64,000 bases of DNA from an uncultured Tropicimonas sp. (GTDB taxonomy: Bacteria; Pseudomonadota; Alphaproteobacteria; Rhodobacterales; Rhodobacteraceae), in contig CANLZY010000004.1 in assembly GCA_947495685.1 (NCBI GenBank), positions 62,001 to 126,000 on the forward strand. The letters are read 5' to 3'. Position numbers and translations under genes: made by a program. Of this stretch, positions 25,222 to 33,844 are shown piece by piece. Positions within the stretch are counted from its first letter, which is position 1. Each line of letters opens with the position of its first letter. The notes beneath the pieces were generated by a model. It was not told the origin of the DNA. It did no database searches and saw only the letters and a list, made by a program, of their open reading frames with translations.

Positions 25222-26145
25222 TCACCCGAGCGGGTCGGGGGCCGGGTTGGCACCACAGAGCAGCACCGCCACTCGTTCGCCCGGCTCTGGCCGATAGGCG
25301 CCGCTGGTCAGGGCTGCAAGGGCCGTTGCCCCTGCCGGCTCAACCAGTTGCCGCAGTTCCTGCCACAGGTGTCGTTGCGCATCGAGGATCGCATCGTCGG
25401 TCACGGTGAGGGCTTCTATCCCCTGCGCGACGGCCAGATCGTGACAGATCCGACCGATCCGGCGAGCCCCAAGCGCGTTGGCCGCCACGCCGGACACCTC
25501 GATTTCGGTGTCCGGACCCTGGGCGAGGGCTGTCTTGAGGGTCGCGCAGCCCTCGGATTCGACCGCCACGACCTTTCGGTGCCCCTGCAGCCACGCCATC
25601 GCCCCGGCAATCAGGCCACCGCCGCCCACGGCGATCAGCACCGTGTCGGCCTCCAGCCCCTGCGACTCCCATTCCCGCATCAGGGTGCCCTGGCCCTCGA
25701 CGGTCGCCGGGGCGTCATAGGCATGCACCTGCATCGCACCGGTCCCGGCCTCGTGCGCGCGGGCGGCCTCCAACGCGTTGGAATAGGCGCCAGGCACCAC
25801 TTGCAGGTCGGCACCGGTGCGGTCGATCAGGGAGATCTTGGCCGGTCCGGCCAGCTCTGGCACATAGATGCGGGCGCGATGCCCCAGCCGGCGCGCGGCA
25901 TGGGCGACCGCCGCACCGTGGTTGCCCCCCGAGGCCGCGACCACGCCGGCCGGTGGCACCGGTTGTGACAGGAGCGTGTTGAACGCGCCGCGCGCCTTGA
26001 AGCTGCCGGTGTGCTGCATCTGCTCCAGTTTCAGCTCGATCGGTTTGGCCAGACCGAACGCCCGCGTGGTCAGCGTGGGTGTCCGGCGCACATGGGGTGC
26101 GATCCGTTCGGCCGCCGCATCGATCCGTTCTCTCCAGGCGTTCAT
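25222..26145 (-). CDS. PLP-dependent threonine/serine dehydratase-like enzyme
   Basis: A 307-residue fold-type II PLP protein. The Schiff-base Lys is in GSFKARGA (near 50), the phosphate loop is ASGGNHG (near 74) and the Gly-rich cofactor loop is VGGGGLIAG (near 170). It lacks the C-terminal ACT-like regulatory domain of biosynthetic IlvA, so a catabolic or promiscuous threonine/serine dehydratase or racemase is more likely. ATG 26145 is well placed. It is divergent from the LOG-family gene. Confidence 0.85.
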   Translation of the reverse strand: MNAWRERIDAAAERIAPHVRRTPTLTTRAFGLAKPIELKLEQMQHTGSFKARGAFNTLLSQPVPPAGVVAASGGNHGAAVAHAARRLGHRARIYVPELAGPAKISLIDRTGADLQVVPGAYSNALEAARAHEAGTGAMQVHAYDAPATVEGQGTLMREWESQGLEADTVLIAVGGGGLIAGAMAWLQGHRKVVAVESEGCATLKTALAQGPDTEIEVSGVAANALGARRIGRICHDLAVAQGIEALTVTDDAILDAQRHLWQELRQLVEPAGATALAALTSGAYRPEPGERVAVLLCGANPAPDPLG

Positions 26146-26211
26146 TTGGCTTTCTTCCTCTCCATCGGCAGTCTAGCGTCGGGAAACCACCAAACCACAG
26201 GGACACGCGCG

Positions 26212-27060
26212 ATGAAAGACGACCTCTCCAAACGCTCCTTCCGTGATGCGCAAGAGGACATTCGAACCTCGGAGGAGGTGCCTGAAACCGCACAGACCCG
26301 GTCGCCGGCCTATCGTCTTGCCTACGACGACCTGGATTTCATCCTGCGGGATCAGTTGCGCCCGGTGCGGTTGCAGCTGGAGCTTTTGAAGCCCGAGATC
26401 ATGATGAAGGAGCAGGGGGTGGAATCGACCATCGTGCTGTTCGGCGGGGCGCGGATCAGGCCACCGGAAGAGGCCGCCGAGGCCGCCACGTCAGAGATCG
26501 CGGCGATGAGCCGGTTCTACGAAGAGGCGCGCAAGTTCGCCCGGATCATGACCGAACGCAGTCTGGCCGACAGCGGTTGCGACGACATCATCATCACCGG
26601 CGGCGGTCCCGGCGTGATGGAGGCCGGCAACCGAGGTGCATCGGAGGCGGGCGGCAAGTCCATCGGGCTGAACATTGTGCTGCCGCACGAGCAGGCCCCC
26701 AACGCCTATGTCACGCCAGAGCTGTGTTTCAACTTTCACTATTTCGGCATCCGCAAGATGCACTTCCTGATGCGCGCCCGGGCCATCGCCATCTTCCCTG
26801 GCGGGTTCGGGACCATGGATGAGCTGTTCGAGGCGTTGACGCTGATCCAGACCGGGCGGATGAAACAGGTGCCGTTCCTGCTGTTCGGGCGGGATTTCTG
26901 GTCGCGCGTGATCAATTTCGAGGTTCTGGCCGAGGTTGGCACGATCAGCCCCGAAGATCTGGACCTGTTCAAGATCGTCGAAACCGCCGAAGAGGCAGTC
27001 GCCGCTATCGACAGCTGGGAAGGCGCGGGCGTGAAGCGGGGGACCGTTCCCGGGCGCTAG
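26212..27060 (+). CDS. LOG family protein (TIGR00730-like)
   Basis: A 282-residue protein starting at ATG 26212. The lysine-decarboxylase-like fold shows TGGGPGVMEAGNRGA (about 125) and FPGGFGTMDELFEAL (about 195), the PGGxGTxxE signature. Family members cleave the phosphoribosyl bond of cytokinin-type nucleotides or other nucleoside monophosphates. This longer type with an extended N-terminus (about 1-70) is common in alphaproteobacteria and its physiological substrate is unclear. It is divergent from the dehydratase gene. Confidence 0.88.
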   Translation: MKDDLSKRSFRDAQEDIRTSEEVPETAQTRSPAYRLAYDDLDFILRDQLRPVRLQLELLKPEIMMKEQGVESTIVLFGGARIRPPEEAAEAATSEIAAMSRFYEEARKFARIMTERSLADSGCDDIIITGGGPGVMEAGNRGASEAGGKSIGLNIVLPHEQAPNAYVTPELCFNFHYFGIRKMHFLMRARAIAIFPGGFGTMDELFEALTLIQTGRMKQVPFLLFGRDFWSRVINFEVLAEVGTISPEDLDLFKIVETAEEAVAAIDSWEGAGVKRGTVPGR

Positions 27061-27170
27061 GGACCGGGAACGGCGGACATGTCGGCGTGCGACCCTGGCG
27101 GAGTGGGACGAGACCGCACCGACAGATGATATACGGCCTGATGATGACAAAAACGTGATATATTTCTTGT

Positions 27171-27180
27171 CCCACGTGGG
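27171..27180. promoter_or_regulatory. CCCACGTGGG palindrome upstream of hdeD
   Basis: A perfect 10-bp palindrome 46 bases before the HdeD start, next to an A+T-rich stretch with TATATT at 27159-27164 that could be a -10 box. The position suits an operator overlapping or just downstream of the promoter. The binding factor is unknown. Confidence 0.35.
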
Positions 27181-27225
27181 CAAAAGGCGCAGCAGTAGCG
27201 TGTGGGAACAGAAGGAGGAACAAGA

Positions 27226-27747
27226 ATGACAAATCGAATACTGTGGATCCTCATGGGTATACTGGCCATCGCCGGTGGGTTTTTCGCCTTGGCGAACCCG
27301 TTCGCAGCGAGCATTGCTGCAACGACAATCGCTGCCTGGATGTTCTTGTTTCTTGGGGGGCTTCAGATCTTCGCCGGTTTCCGTGTGGAAGGGACCGGCG
27401 CCAAGATCTGGACCATCCTGCTGGGTGCGCTGGCGATCTATCTCGGCATCACGATCCTCGGTCATCCGCTGAAGGGCATGATGGCGTTGACGACGATGAT
27501 CGCGATCCTGTTCCTGGGCGGGGGTATCGCCAAGGTGATCCTGGCCTTCTCGCTTGAGGACAAGACATTCTTCTGGGTTGTGCTTCTGTCTGGCGTGGCA
27601 TCGGTGATCCTCGGTGTGATCATCTTTGCCAACTGGCCGGTTTCGGCCGTGACGGCCTTGGGGATCCTGTTGGGCGTCGAGCTGTTGTCGGACGGTATCT
27701 CGGCACTGGCGATGGCCTTTAGCCGGGACAGCGAAGAAGCCGCCTGA
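27226..27747 (+). CDS. HdeD family membrane protein (DUF308)
   Basis: A 173-residue protein from ATG 27226, preceded by AGGAGG. It consists of six hydrophobic helices in pairs (FLGGLQIFAGF, GALAIYLGITIL, FLGGGIAKVILAF, LLSGVASVILGVIIF). The repeated small-residue helix pattern is that of HdeD/DUF308. Members are linked to acid and membrane stress tolerance, but the mechanism is unknown. It stands as a single gene with its own upstream control region. Confidence 0.9.
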   Translation: MTNRILWILMGILAIAGGFFALANPFAASIAATTIAAWMFLFLGGLQIFAGFRVEGTGAKIWTILLGALAIYLGITILGHPLKGMMALTTMIAILFLGGGIAKVILAFSLEDKTFFWVVLLSGVASVILGVIIFANWPVSAVTALGILLGVELLSDGISALAMAFSRDSEEAA

Positions 27748-27777
27748 CACGCGTCTTCAATGTCTGAAACATGGAGC

Positions 27778-27806
27778 GCCGCTGCCCTTTCAAGGGTGGC
27801 GTCGCC
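27778..27806. terminator. Hairpin between convergent hdeD and DsbA-like genes
   Basis: GCGCC and CCCTT pair with AAGGG and GGCGT across a two-base loop in the 73-base gap between the two gene ends. Its position between convergent genes suggests a bidirectional terminator. T-runs are weak. Confidence 0.45.
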
Positions 27807-27820
27807 TCTGCGTTGAAGGG

Positions 27821-28528
27821 CTATTCAGCCTCCATCCGGATCAGGCGGCGCAGGTCGCGTCGCTTGATTTCGCCCAGGACAAGGGTCTTTCCAACGACCA
27901 ATGCGGGGGTTCCGTAGATCCCGAACAGGTTTGCCAACCCGGCGCTGGCCTCAAGCCGCGCGGTGACCTGCGGCCCCTCCATGTCCCGCAGCAGGCGTTC
28001 CGGGTCGAGCCCCAGGCCGTCCGCCACCGTTTCCAGATAGGCGGCGTTTGGCCGGAACCGGCTTTTCATCAGGCGCTGGTGAAACGGCAGGTAGGCATCC
28101 TGAAGACCGGCGGCGAGTGTGGCCCGGGCGGCAATGACCGAGTTCGGTCCAAGCAGGGGCAGTTCATGCCAGGTGACAGCAATCGTGCCGGTGTCCGCCT
28201 CTTCGATCACCAGCTTTGTCAGAACCCTGCAATAGGGACAATTGTAGTCCGAGAACGCGGCAACCGGCACCTGGCCCGTTGACTGGGGCGCGGTAAACAG
28301 GTCCGCCAGATTTCCCCTGGGGCGCGGCGCGGCGCCGTCCAGCCCGAAAAACGGGTCCGGTCTGGCACCCGAGAGCGTGCCGCTCGACAGATAGCGAAAG
28401 CCGGGAACCGCCGTCATCGGACGGGTTTCAAGACCGCCACCGCGTTGACGTAGAAGCCCGGATATGCCCGACGCCATCAATGCCCCGACCAGAAAGACAC
28501 CAAGGGCCTGCCTGCGCGAGGTCGCCAT
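27821..28528 (-). CDS. DsbA-family thioredoxin-fold protein
   Basis: A 235-residue protein with a twin-Arg-like or Sec signal (ATSRRQALGVFLVGALMASG). The thioredoxin domain has active-site NCPYCRV (CxxC), and the cis-Pro lies in YGTPALVVG. An inserted helical domain separates them, as in DsbA. It probably works in the periplasm as a thiol oxidase or isomerase. The start lies just past the rlmN stop on the same strand, so the two may be co-transcribed. Confidence 0.85.
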   Translation of the reverse strand: MATSRRQALGVFLVGALMASGISGLLRQRGGGLETRPMTAVPGFRYLSSGTLSGARPDPFFGLDGAAPRPRGNLADLFTAPQSTGQVPVAAFSDYNCPYCRVLTKLVIEEADTGTIAVTWHELPLLGPNSVIAARATLAAGLQDAYLPFHQRLMKSRFRPNAAYLETVADGLGLDPERLLRDMEGPQVTARLEASAGLANLFGIYGTPALVVGKTLVLGEIKRRDLRRLIRMEAE

Positions 28529-28531
28529 GTG

Positions 28532-29719
28532 TCAGCCGGCCTGGCCCGTCTCGGCAGCGATCTGCGCGCGGCTCTTGCGGGCGCGTTCGGTGGCCGATTT
28601 CAACTGACCACAGGCGGCCATGATGTCTTCGCCGCGAGGGGTGCGAATGGGGCTGGCATAGCCGGCCTTGTAAATGATGTCGGCAAAGCTCTTGATCCGT
28701 TTCTGATCAGAACGTTCGTAGGGCGATCCGGGCCATTCGTTGAACGGGATCAGGTTGATCTTAGCGGGAATGCCCTGGATCAGCTTGACCAGCCGCCGCG
28801 CGTCCGCGTCACTGTCGTTCACGCCCTTCAGCATCACGTATTCGAAGGTGATGCGCTCGGAGTTCGACAGTTTCGGATAGGCGCGCAGAGTGTCCAGAAG
28901 TTCCGCGATGTTCCACTTCTTGTTGATCGGGACCAGCGTGTCGCGCACCTCGTCGGTGGTGGCATGAAAGCTGACGGCCAGCAGGCAGCCGATCTCTTCG
29001 GCGGTCTTGGCGATCTCCGGCACAACGCCACTGGTCGACAGGGTGATCCGGCGGCGGCTGAGCGAAATGCCTTCGCCATCCATAACGATCTTCATCGCGT
29101 CGCGCACCGCGTCGAAATTATAGAGCGGCTCGCCCATGCCCATCAGCACGACATTGCTGAGCAGTCGGGCTTCGTCCTTGGGGGCGCGGCCAGGCTCGGG
29201 CCACTCGCCAAGGTCGTCCCGCGCCACCATCACCTGTCCGACGATCTCGGCGGGCGTCAGGTTTCGCACCAGCTTCTGCGTGCCGGTGTGGCAGAACGAA
29301 CAGGTCAGCGTGCAGCCGACCTGCGAGGAGATGCACAGCGTGCCGCGCCCCTCTTCGGGGATATAGACGGTCTCCACCTCGTGACCACCGGCGATCCGCA
29401 CCAGGTATTTCCGGGTGCCGTCGGCGCTGACCTGTTTCGAAACAACCTCGGGAACCTCCACGACGAACTTTTCCGCCAGCTCCGCCCGGTAACCCTTGGC
29501 GAGGTTGGTCATCGTGTCGAACTCGCGGACACCTTTCTGATAGATCCACTGCCAGATCTGCCCAACCCGCATCTTTGCCTGTTTCTCGGGCGTGCCGTTC
29601 GCGACAAGTGTCTCGAGCAGTTGCGCACGTGTCAGGCCGACCAGGTTGATCCGGTCGGTTTCAGGCAGCTTTCGGGCAATCGTGACGACGTCCTGCGTGA
29701 TCGGCGCGCTGGCGGTCAT
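28532..29719 (-). CDS. rlmN: 23S rRNA (adenine2503-C2)-methyltransferase / tRNA methyltransferase RlmN
   Basis: A 395-residue radical-SAM enzyme. I favour ATG 29719 because AAGGA lies 7 bases upstream; ATG 29725 overlaps that site. The 4Fe-4S cluster motif is CTLTCSFC (about residues 136-143) and the second mechanistic Cys is in DIMAACGQL (about 370). It methylates A2503 of 23S rRNA and A37 of some tRNAs. [12 protein letters not shown] and [10 protein letters not shown] are also family-typical. A hairpin (CGGGG/CCCCG) lies in its leader. Confidence 0.96.
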   Translation of the reverse strand: MTASAPITQDVVTIARKLPETDRINLVGLTRAQLLETLVANGTPEKQAKMRVGQIWQWIYQKGVREFDTMTNLAKGYRAELAEKFVVEVPEVVSKQVSADGTRKYLVRIAGGHEVETVYIPEEGRGTLCISSQVGCTLTCSFCHTGTQKLVRNLTPAEIVGQVMVARDDLGEWPEPGRAPKDEARLLSNVVLMGMGEPLYNFDAVRDAMKIVMDGEGISLSRRRITLSTSGVVPEIAKTAEEIGCLLAVSFHATTDEVRDTLVPINKKWNIAELLDTLRAYPKLSNSERITFEYVMLKGVNDSDADARRLVKLIQGIPAKINLIPFNEWPGSPYERSDQKRIKSFADIIYKAGYASPIRTPRGEDIMAACGQLKSATERARKSRAQIAAETGQAG

Positions 29720-29883
29720 GGGCATATCCTTCGGGGTTGAAGCCCCGATATACAGACTGTCCGTACGATTTCCAAGGGCTGCACGGGTCTCGCCGGATTT
29801 CAGGGGGCAGCAGCAATGTCGGCCACTGCGGCAGAGCCGGCGGCCGTCCTATCCTTGGTGCGATTCTCCCAACAGCCGCCCGG

Positions 29884-30411
29884 TCAGTTGGTGCAGCGTT
29901 TTCCGGCTTCTTCCATGGCGGCGGTGAAGCCCATCAATGAAAACGTGTCCTTGGTCTGTGTGCCCCGCGCCGAACGCGCGGTCAGCGTGGCTTCGGCACC
30001 GCGTTTCAGGGCGGTGACCAGTTTGGCATCGTCATCGGCAGACGCCGGCCAGGCCCATTCGCCCTCGGTGAACAGCTCGAACGTGTTGGTCCCGACCGAA
30101 ATCGAAACCGTCGAGCCACCAGCAAAGGGATAGCCGCCGGTAAAAGACACCTCGCCCGACGTCGCGCCACCGGGGCGGAAGGTCACGAACAAGAGGATGT
30201 CACCCCGGTTCACCGACACCAGCTTTCCATCCCGGGTGTTGGCCGTGCTCTTTGGCGATGAAACGCCCCAGCATTCTGTCGGATTGTCTTCGACGAAGAC
30301 ACTCCAGTCCGTCTTGGCGGCTACGCGGTTCGTGGATTCCTGTGCCACAAGCGCGCTCCCCGCGAGAAGGATAGCGCCGGTCGCAAAACCAGTTTTGATC
30401 CAGGAGTTCAT
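29884..30411 (-). CDS. Invasion-associated locus B (IalB) family protein
   Basis: A 175-residue exported protein from ATG 30411. The signal peptide is residues 1-23 (ILLAGSALVAQE). The core reads TDWSVFVEDNPTECWGVSSP and, near the end, GFTAAMEEAGKRC; the two Cys residues probably form the family disulfide. IalB proteins are periplasmic, common in alphaproteobacteria, and of uncertain molecular function despite the name. It is divergent from the asparaginase gene. Confidence 0.88.
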   Translation of the reverse strand: MNSWIKTGFATGAILLAGSALVAQESTNRVAAKTDWSVFVEDNPTECWGVSSPKSTANTRDGKLVSVNRGDILLFVTFRPGGATSGEVSFTGGYPFAGGSTVSISVGTNTFELFTEGEWAWPASADDDAKLVTALKRGAEATLTARSARGTQTKDTFSLMGFTAAMEEAGKRCTN

Positions 30412-30577
30412 GTCTGTCACAGCCTCCAGCTGTATCTGCCTCATTTGTTCCGCTTGCGGTCCTTTGTCGGACTCTCCGGAAAGCGGATCGAATTACAACC
30501 TGCTACGACCTATGGTAACGCAGTTTTGCCGGGCGGGTGAAGCCCTCCCGGCGGAAAATTGCCGGAGAGGTGGCGAG

Positions 30578-31579
30578 ATGTCCGCAGTTACTATGGTTGA
30601 AATCTGGCGAGGGGGTTTTCTTGAGTCCATTCACCGGGGTCATGCGGTTGTGTGTGACATGTCCGGGCAGATCGTGCAGGCATGGGGCGACCCTGACAAG
30701 GTCGTGTTGCCGAGGTCTTCGTCCAAGATGGTGCAGGCCTTGCCATTGATCGAAAGCGGCGCGGCGGATGCCTTTGGCCTGACGGCCGAACAGCTTGCCC
30801 TGGCCTGTGCGAGCCACAACGGCGCGGCCATTCACACCGACCGGGTGTCCCGGTGGTTGTCCGACCTTGGGTTGACGGATGACGACCTGCGCTGTGGTCC
30901 GCAGGACCCGGCCGATCCGCCGGCGCACAAGCACCTGCTCTGTACCGACAGCAGCCCTTGTCAGTGGCACAATAACTGCTCTGGCAAGCATTCCGGGTTT
31001 CTGACCCTGGCGAAACATCTTGGTGCTGGCCCTGAGTACATCGACATTGACCACCCCGTGCAAAAGTCGGTTCTGGCCGCCTGGGAAGACGTCACCGGAG
31101 AGACCAGTCCGGGATACGGCATCGACGGTTGCTCGGCGCCAAACTTTGCCAGCTCTCTTGCGGGCGCGGCGCGGGCCATGGCCGCCTTTGCCGGTGCCCG
31201 CGAGGGGCAAGGCACCCGCCCGACGGCGCAGGCGCGTCTGGTCCAGGCGATGATCGCGCATCCGGACCTTGTTGCGGGCGAGGGGCGTGCCTGCACGGAC
31301 CTGATGCGGGCGATGGAGGGTCGCGCGGCGGTCAAGACAGGCGCCGAGGCGTTCTTTGTCGCTATCCTGCCCGATCAGGGGCTGGGCGTGGCCCTGAAGA
31401 TCGAAGACGGCGCCACCCGGGCGAGCGAATGTGCGATTGCTGCGATTCTGGTGCAACTCGGTGTGCTTGATCCGGCACATCCGGTGGCAGCGCGGTACCT
31501 TGATGCGCCAATCCGGAACCGGCGCGATCTGGTGACCGGTGTCATGCGGGCCTCGTCCGCGCTGACCGGGGCGCGGTAG
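30578..31579 (+). CDS. Asparaginase (Rhizobium-type, AnsA/asparaginase II family)
   Basis: A 333-residue protein from ATG 30578, with GGAGAGG upstream. It matches the thermolabile rhizobial asparaginase family, unrelated to the E. coli enzymes. Marks are RSSSKMVQALPLIESGAAD (the SxxK-like active-site segment), CASHNGAAIHT, WHNNCSGKHSGFL and YGIDGCSAPNF. It hydrolyses asparagine to aspartate and ammonia in the cytoplasm. The coding sequence has no signal peptide. It is divergent from the IalB gene. Confidence 0.88.
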   Translation: MSAVTMVEIWRGGFLESIHRGHAVVCDMSGQIVQAWGDPDKVVLPRSSSKMVQALPLIESGAADAFGLTAEQLALACASHNGAAIHTDRVSRWLSDLGLTDDDLRCGPQDPADPPAHKHLLCTDSSPCQWHNNCSGKHSGFLTLAKHLGAGPEYIDIDHPVQKSVLAAWEDVTGETSPGYGIDGCSAPNFASSLAGAARAMAAFAGAREGQGTRPTAQARLVQAMIAHPDLVAGEGRACTDLMRAMEGRAAVKTGAEAFFVAILPDQGLGVALKIEDGATRASECAIAAILVQLGVLDPAHPVAARYLDAPIRNRRDLVTGVMRASSALTGAR

Positions 31580-31765
31580 CAGGGCGCTGGGGGTCACGTG
31601 TGAGGCGCAGCGAAATCAGAGGCGGTGATACACCGAACCTTGATGCCATACGCGATGTCACGACCGCGGATGGCCGTGTTTCCAGTGAATTAACCCCATA
31701 ATACTGTTGAAACATTGGGCCTTCCGTCAAGGGGGCGTGTTGTGCTGGGTCCCGCGGCCGCGTGC

Positions 31766-31800
31766 CAGCGGAGAGAGGCCGGAACGCCTCTGTACCGCTG
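31766..31800 (+). promoter_or_regulatory. Strong hairpin in the leader of the MsrB-like gene
   Basis: CAGCGG pairs with CCGCTG, and inside it AGAGGC pairs with GCCTCT around CGGAAC. The two-part stem ends 62 bases before the start codon. It may be a regulatory leader or the terminator of the asparaginase transcript, although no T-run follows. The rest of the 283-base gap holds nothing recognised. Confidence 0.45.
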
Positions 31801-31862
31801 ACATTCAATGCCGATGGGGTGGCGGTCCGGCGCAACTGGAACGCAACAAAGGATAGTTCCCA

Positions 31863-32572
31863 ATGAATACCGTTAACTCATTTGCCTTGGCCGCTGCGAT
31901 GATGACGTCGGCCACCACGTTCGCCTCTGCCACGTCCGACGATGAGAGCATCTCCATGGGCCGTTCGATGTTGACCGGTGCGGTGTACAACAGCCTGGTC
32001 TCGCGGGGGGACGATCCCGCGTCGATCGACAACCTGACGCTTGGGGAAATCGCCCAACTGAACAGCTTGCTGCACTCGGGTGAGATGAAGACGTCGCAGG
32101 TGGACGGGCAGGACAATCTGCTTCTGGATCGCGCAGACAGCTTTGCTTACGAAGTCTGCCGAACCGAGGCCGAGTGGCGCGCCATGCTGGACCCGCAGGC
32201 GTTTGCGATCCTGCGCCGGGGCGCGACCGAAATGCCGAAATCGCACCCATTGTGGGAGTCGACCAGTGCCGGGTCCTACAGCTGTCGCGGCTGCGAACTG
32301 CCCCTGTACGATGCCATATGGAAATCGGTTCTGGACATGGGGTGGCTGTTCTTCAGCCACGGCTATCCCAACGCGCATCTTTTCGGGATCGACAGGCCGG
32401 AACCGAAGGAGCGCGAGGCAGCCACTTCCGAGGTTCTCGACCACCTAGCCTTGGTTGAAACCCATTGCCGCCGATGCGCGGTAGCCACCTTGGTCACATC
32501 GTCACCGTCGAAGGCCGTGTGTTGCATTGTATCAACGGCGCCGCGATGAGTTTTGCGGCGGTTGACGGGTAG
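31863..32572 (+). pseudogene. MsrB-like (methionine-R-sulfoxide reductase) gene with C-terminal frameshift
   Basis: The frame from ATG 31863 (AAAGGA upstream) encodes an N-terminal extension with a signal-like start, then MsrB elements: LDPQAFAILRRGATE, the zinc CxxC in YSCRGCELPLYD, a divergent GWLFFSHGYP in place of GWPSF, and VETHCRRCA. After about 32480 the family match moves to the -1 frame: HLGHI, then LHCINGAAMSF carrying the catalytic Cys, ending at TAG 32572. One missing base near GCGGTAGCC explains the shift. As written, the in-frame product (228 residues, ending at 32549) lacks the catalytic Cys. A sequencing error or programmed shift is possible. Confidence 0.65.
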
Positions 32573-32595
32573 GGGCGCCGTCTGACCCGGACGCA

Positions 32596-32626
32596 AACGG
32601 CCGGTGCCGCGTGGCAGCCGGCCGTT
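32596..32626. terminator. Bidirectional hairpin between convergent genes
   Basis: AACGGCCGG and CCGGCCGTT form a perfect 9-bp outer stem enclosing GCC/GGC with a GCGT loop. It lies between the MsrB-like gene and the convergent YciI-like gene. A very stable hairpin at this place is most simply a two-way terminator. Confidence 0.6.
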
Positions 32627-32644
32627 CCCGCGATCCGGGAAGGA

Positions 32645-32962
32645 TCACATGATCTCGAAGGTCTCGGCAACCTCGACCGACCCGCTTCCATCCTGTACCA
32701 TTGGACAGCCCTTGGCATGCGCGATGGCGGCTTGGATGTCGGAGGCCTCGATCAGGGAATAACCCGACAACGGGTTTGGCCCGCCATCCTCTGTCACGCC
32801 GTCCGTTTTGACCGTCCAGGATTGGCCAACAGGGTTGCCGCCGTCCACGACCGCAGCGCCCATACCGGTGTACCAGGCGTTCCACGCGGCCATGACCTGT
32901 GCACCTTCCTCGGCGCTCTCCGGTTTCTTGCCGCCATGATATGCAAAAACGTATTTGGGCAT
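32645..32962 (-). CDS. YciI-like (DGPF domain) protein
   Basis: A 105-residue ferredoxin-like-fold protein of the YCII family. It opens MPKYVFAYHGG and contains MAAWNAWYTGMGAAVVDGGNP and LSGYSLIEASD, the positions of the family His/Asp pocket. Function in this subgroup is unknown. AGGAAA precedes ATG 32962. It lies 45 bases downstream of the AHSA1 gene on the same strand, a common trio with an ArsR repressor. Confidence 0.85.
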   Translation of the reverse strand: MPKYVFAYHGGKKPESAEEGAQVMAAWNAWYTGMGAAVVDGGNPVGQSWTVKTDGVTEDGGPNPLSGYSLIEASDIQAAIAHAKGCPMVQDGSGSVEVAETFEIM

Positions 32963-33007
32963 CTCGGTTTCCTTTCCTGTAAAGACGCGGGTTGAAAATC
33001 GTGTGGC

Positions 33008-33445
33008 TCAGACCGCCAGGCGTTCCAGCTTGCCCACCGAGGATGTCCAGCCCCGGGTGTGGTTCTCGGCGGCGTCGGCATCCGGCAAGCCGCGGTGGTC
33101 GATCACGAGGTGCGCGCCACGATCCGTTGCGGTGACGGTCAGGGTGACGTGGCTTTCAAAGCCACGCGTGTCGGTATCGTCGTGCCAAGCCCAGGTGAAT
33201 CCGACCGATTTGGGCGGGTCGACATGGGTCACATGGCCCGACACCTTGAAACGCTGGCCGTCGGGATTGGTCATGACCGAGAACCACGGTCCCTTGCGTG
33301 AAAAATCGAGATCGTGTTCGGGCACGGTCATCCCCTCGGGACCCCACCATTGGGTCAACCCCTCGGGCGTGCTGACAAAGCGGAACAAGGTTTCTGGCGA
33401 GACGGGAAATTCACGCTCCAACCGCACATCGACCCCGGGGCTCAT
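33008..33445 (-). CDS. AHSA1/SRPBCC-family protein
   Basis: A 145-residue START/Bet v1-type fold protein. Typical phrases are REFPVSPETLFRFVSTPEGLTQWWGPEG and GWTSSVGKLERL at the C-terminus. Such proteins bind small hydrophobic ligands in a cavity. Its ATG overlaps the stop of the ArsR gene (ATGA), so the two are coupled. The ligand is unknown; the ArsR partner probably controls the operon in response to it. Confidence 0.88.
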   Translation of the reverse strand: MSPGVDVRLEREFPVSPETLFRFVSTPEGLTQWWGPEGMTVPEHDLDFSRKGPWFSVMTNPDGQRFKVSGHVTHVDPPKSVGFTWAWHDDTDTRGFESHVTLTVTATDRGAHLVIDHRGLPDADAAENHTRGWTSSVGKLERLAV

Positions 33446-33768
33446 TGTCCGGGCTCCGATGCTTTCAACGCCTGTTCCAGCCGATCCAGACTACCCTCCC
33501 AAAAGGCCCGGTGGCTGATCGTCCATGCCGAGATCGCCTGCATGGCATCCGGGCGGACGGAATAGATTCGTCGCGCACCGGAGACGGTCTGTTGGATCAC
33601 GCCGGCCTCGCGCAGCACCCGCAAGTGCCGCGAGATTGCCGGCGCCGAGATCGGTGCCGCGTCGGACAGATCCCCTGCCGTGCAGGCGCCATCCGTCATC
33701 AGGCGCTCGACGATGGCGAAACGGGTATCGTCCGAAAGGGCTGCAAATGTTGTGGGCAGATGTGTCAT
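33442..33768 (-). CDS. ArsR-family transcriptional regulator
   Basis: A 108-residue winged-helix protein. FAALSDDTRFAIVERLM starts the fold, and the recognition helix is in ISAPAISRHLRVLREAGVI. The wing is GARRIYSVRP. No metal-binding Cys pair is visible in the recognition helix, so it is not a classic metal sensor. It belongs to the subgroup paired with AHSA1 proteins and probably represses this operon. The A+T-rich stretch just upstream (33790-33820) should hold the promoter and operator. Confidence 0.9.
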   Translation of the reverse strand: MTHLPTTFAALSDDTRFAIVERLMTDGACTAGDLSDAAPISAPAISRHLRVLREAGVIQQTVSGARRIYSVRPDAMQAISAWTISHRAFWEGSLDRLEQALKASEPGQ

Positions 33769-33844
33769 GCCTTGACCTTGCGGCAGGTAGTAAATTAACT
33801 CAATTGTTAATTAGCTGAAGTGCGAACACATCCTCGTGATCGAG

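Noticed and set aside
29738-29753. CGGGG/CCCCG hairpin before rlmN as a terminator
   Set aside because: The stem is only five base pairs and no T-run follows on either strand; at most a leader hairpin.
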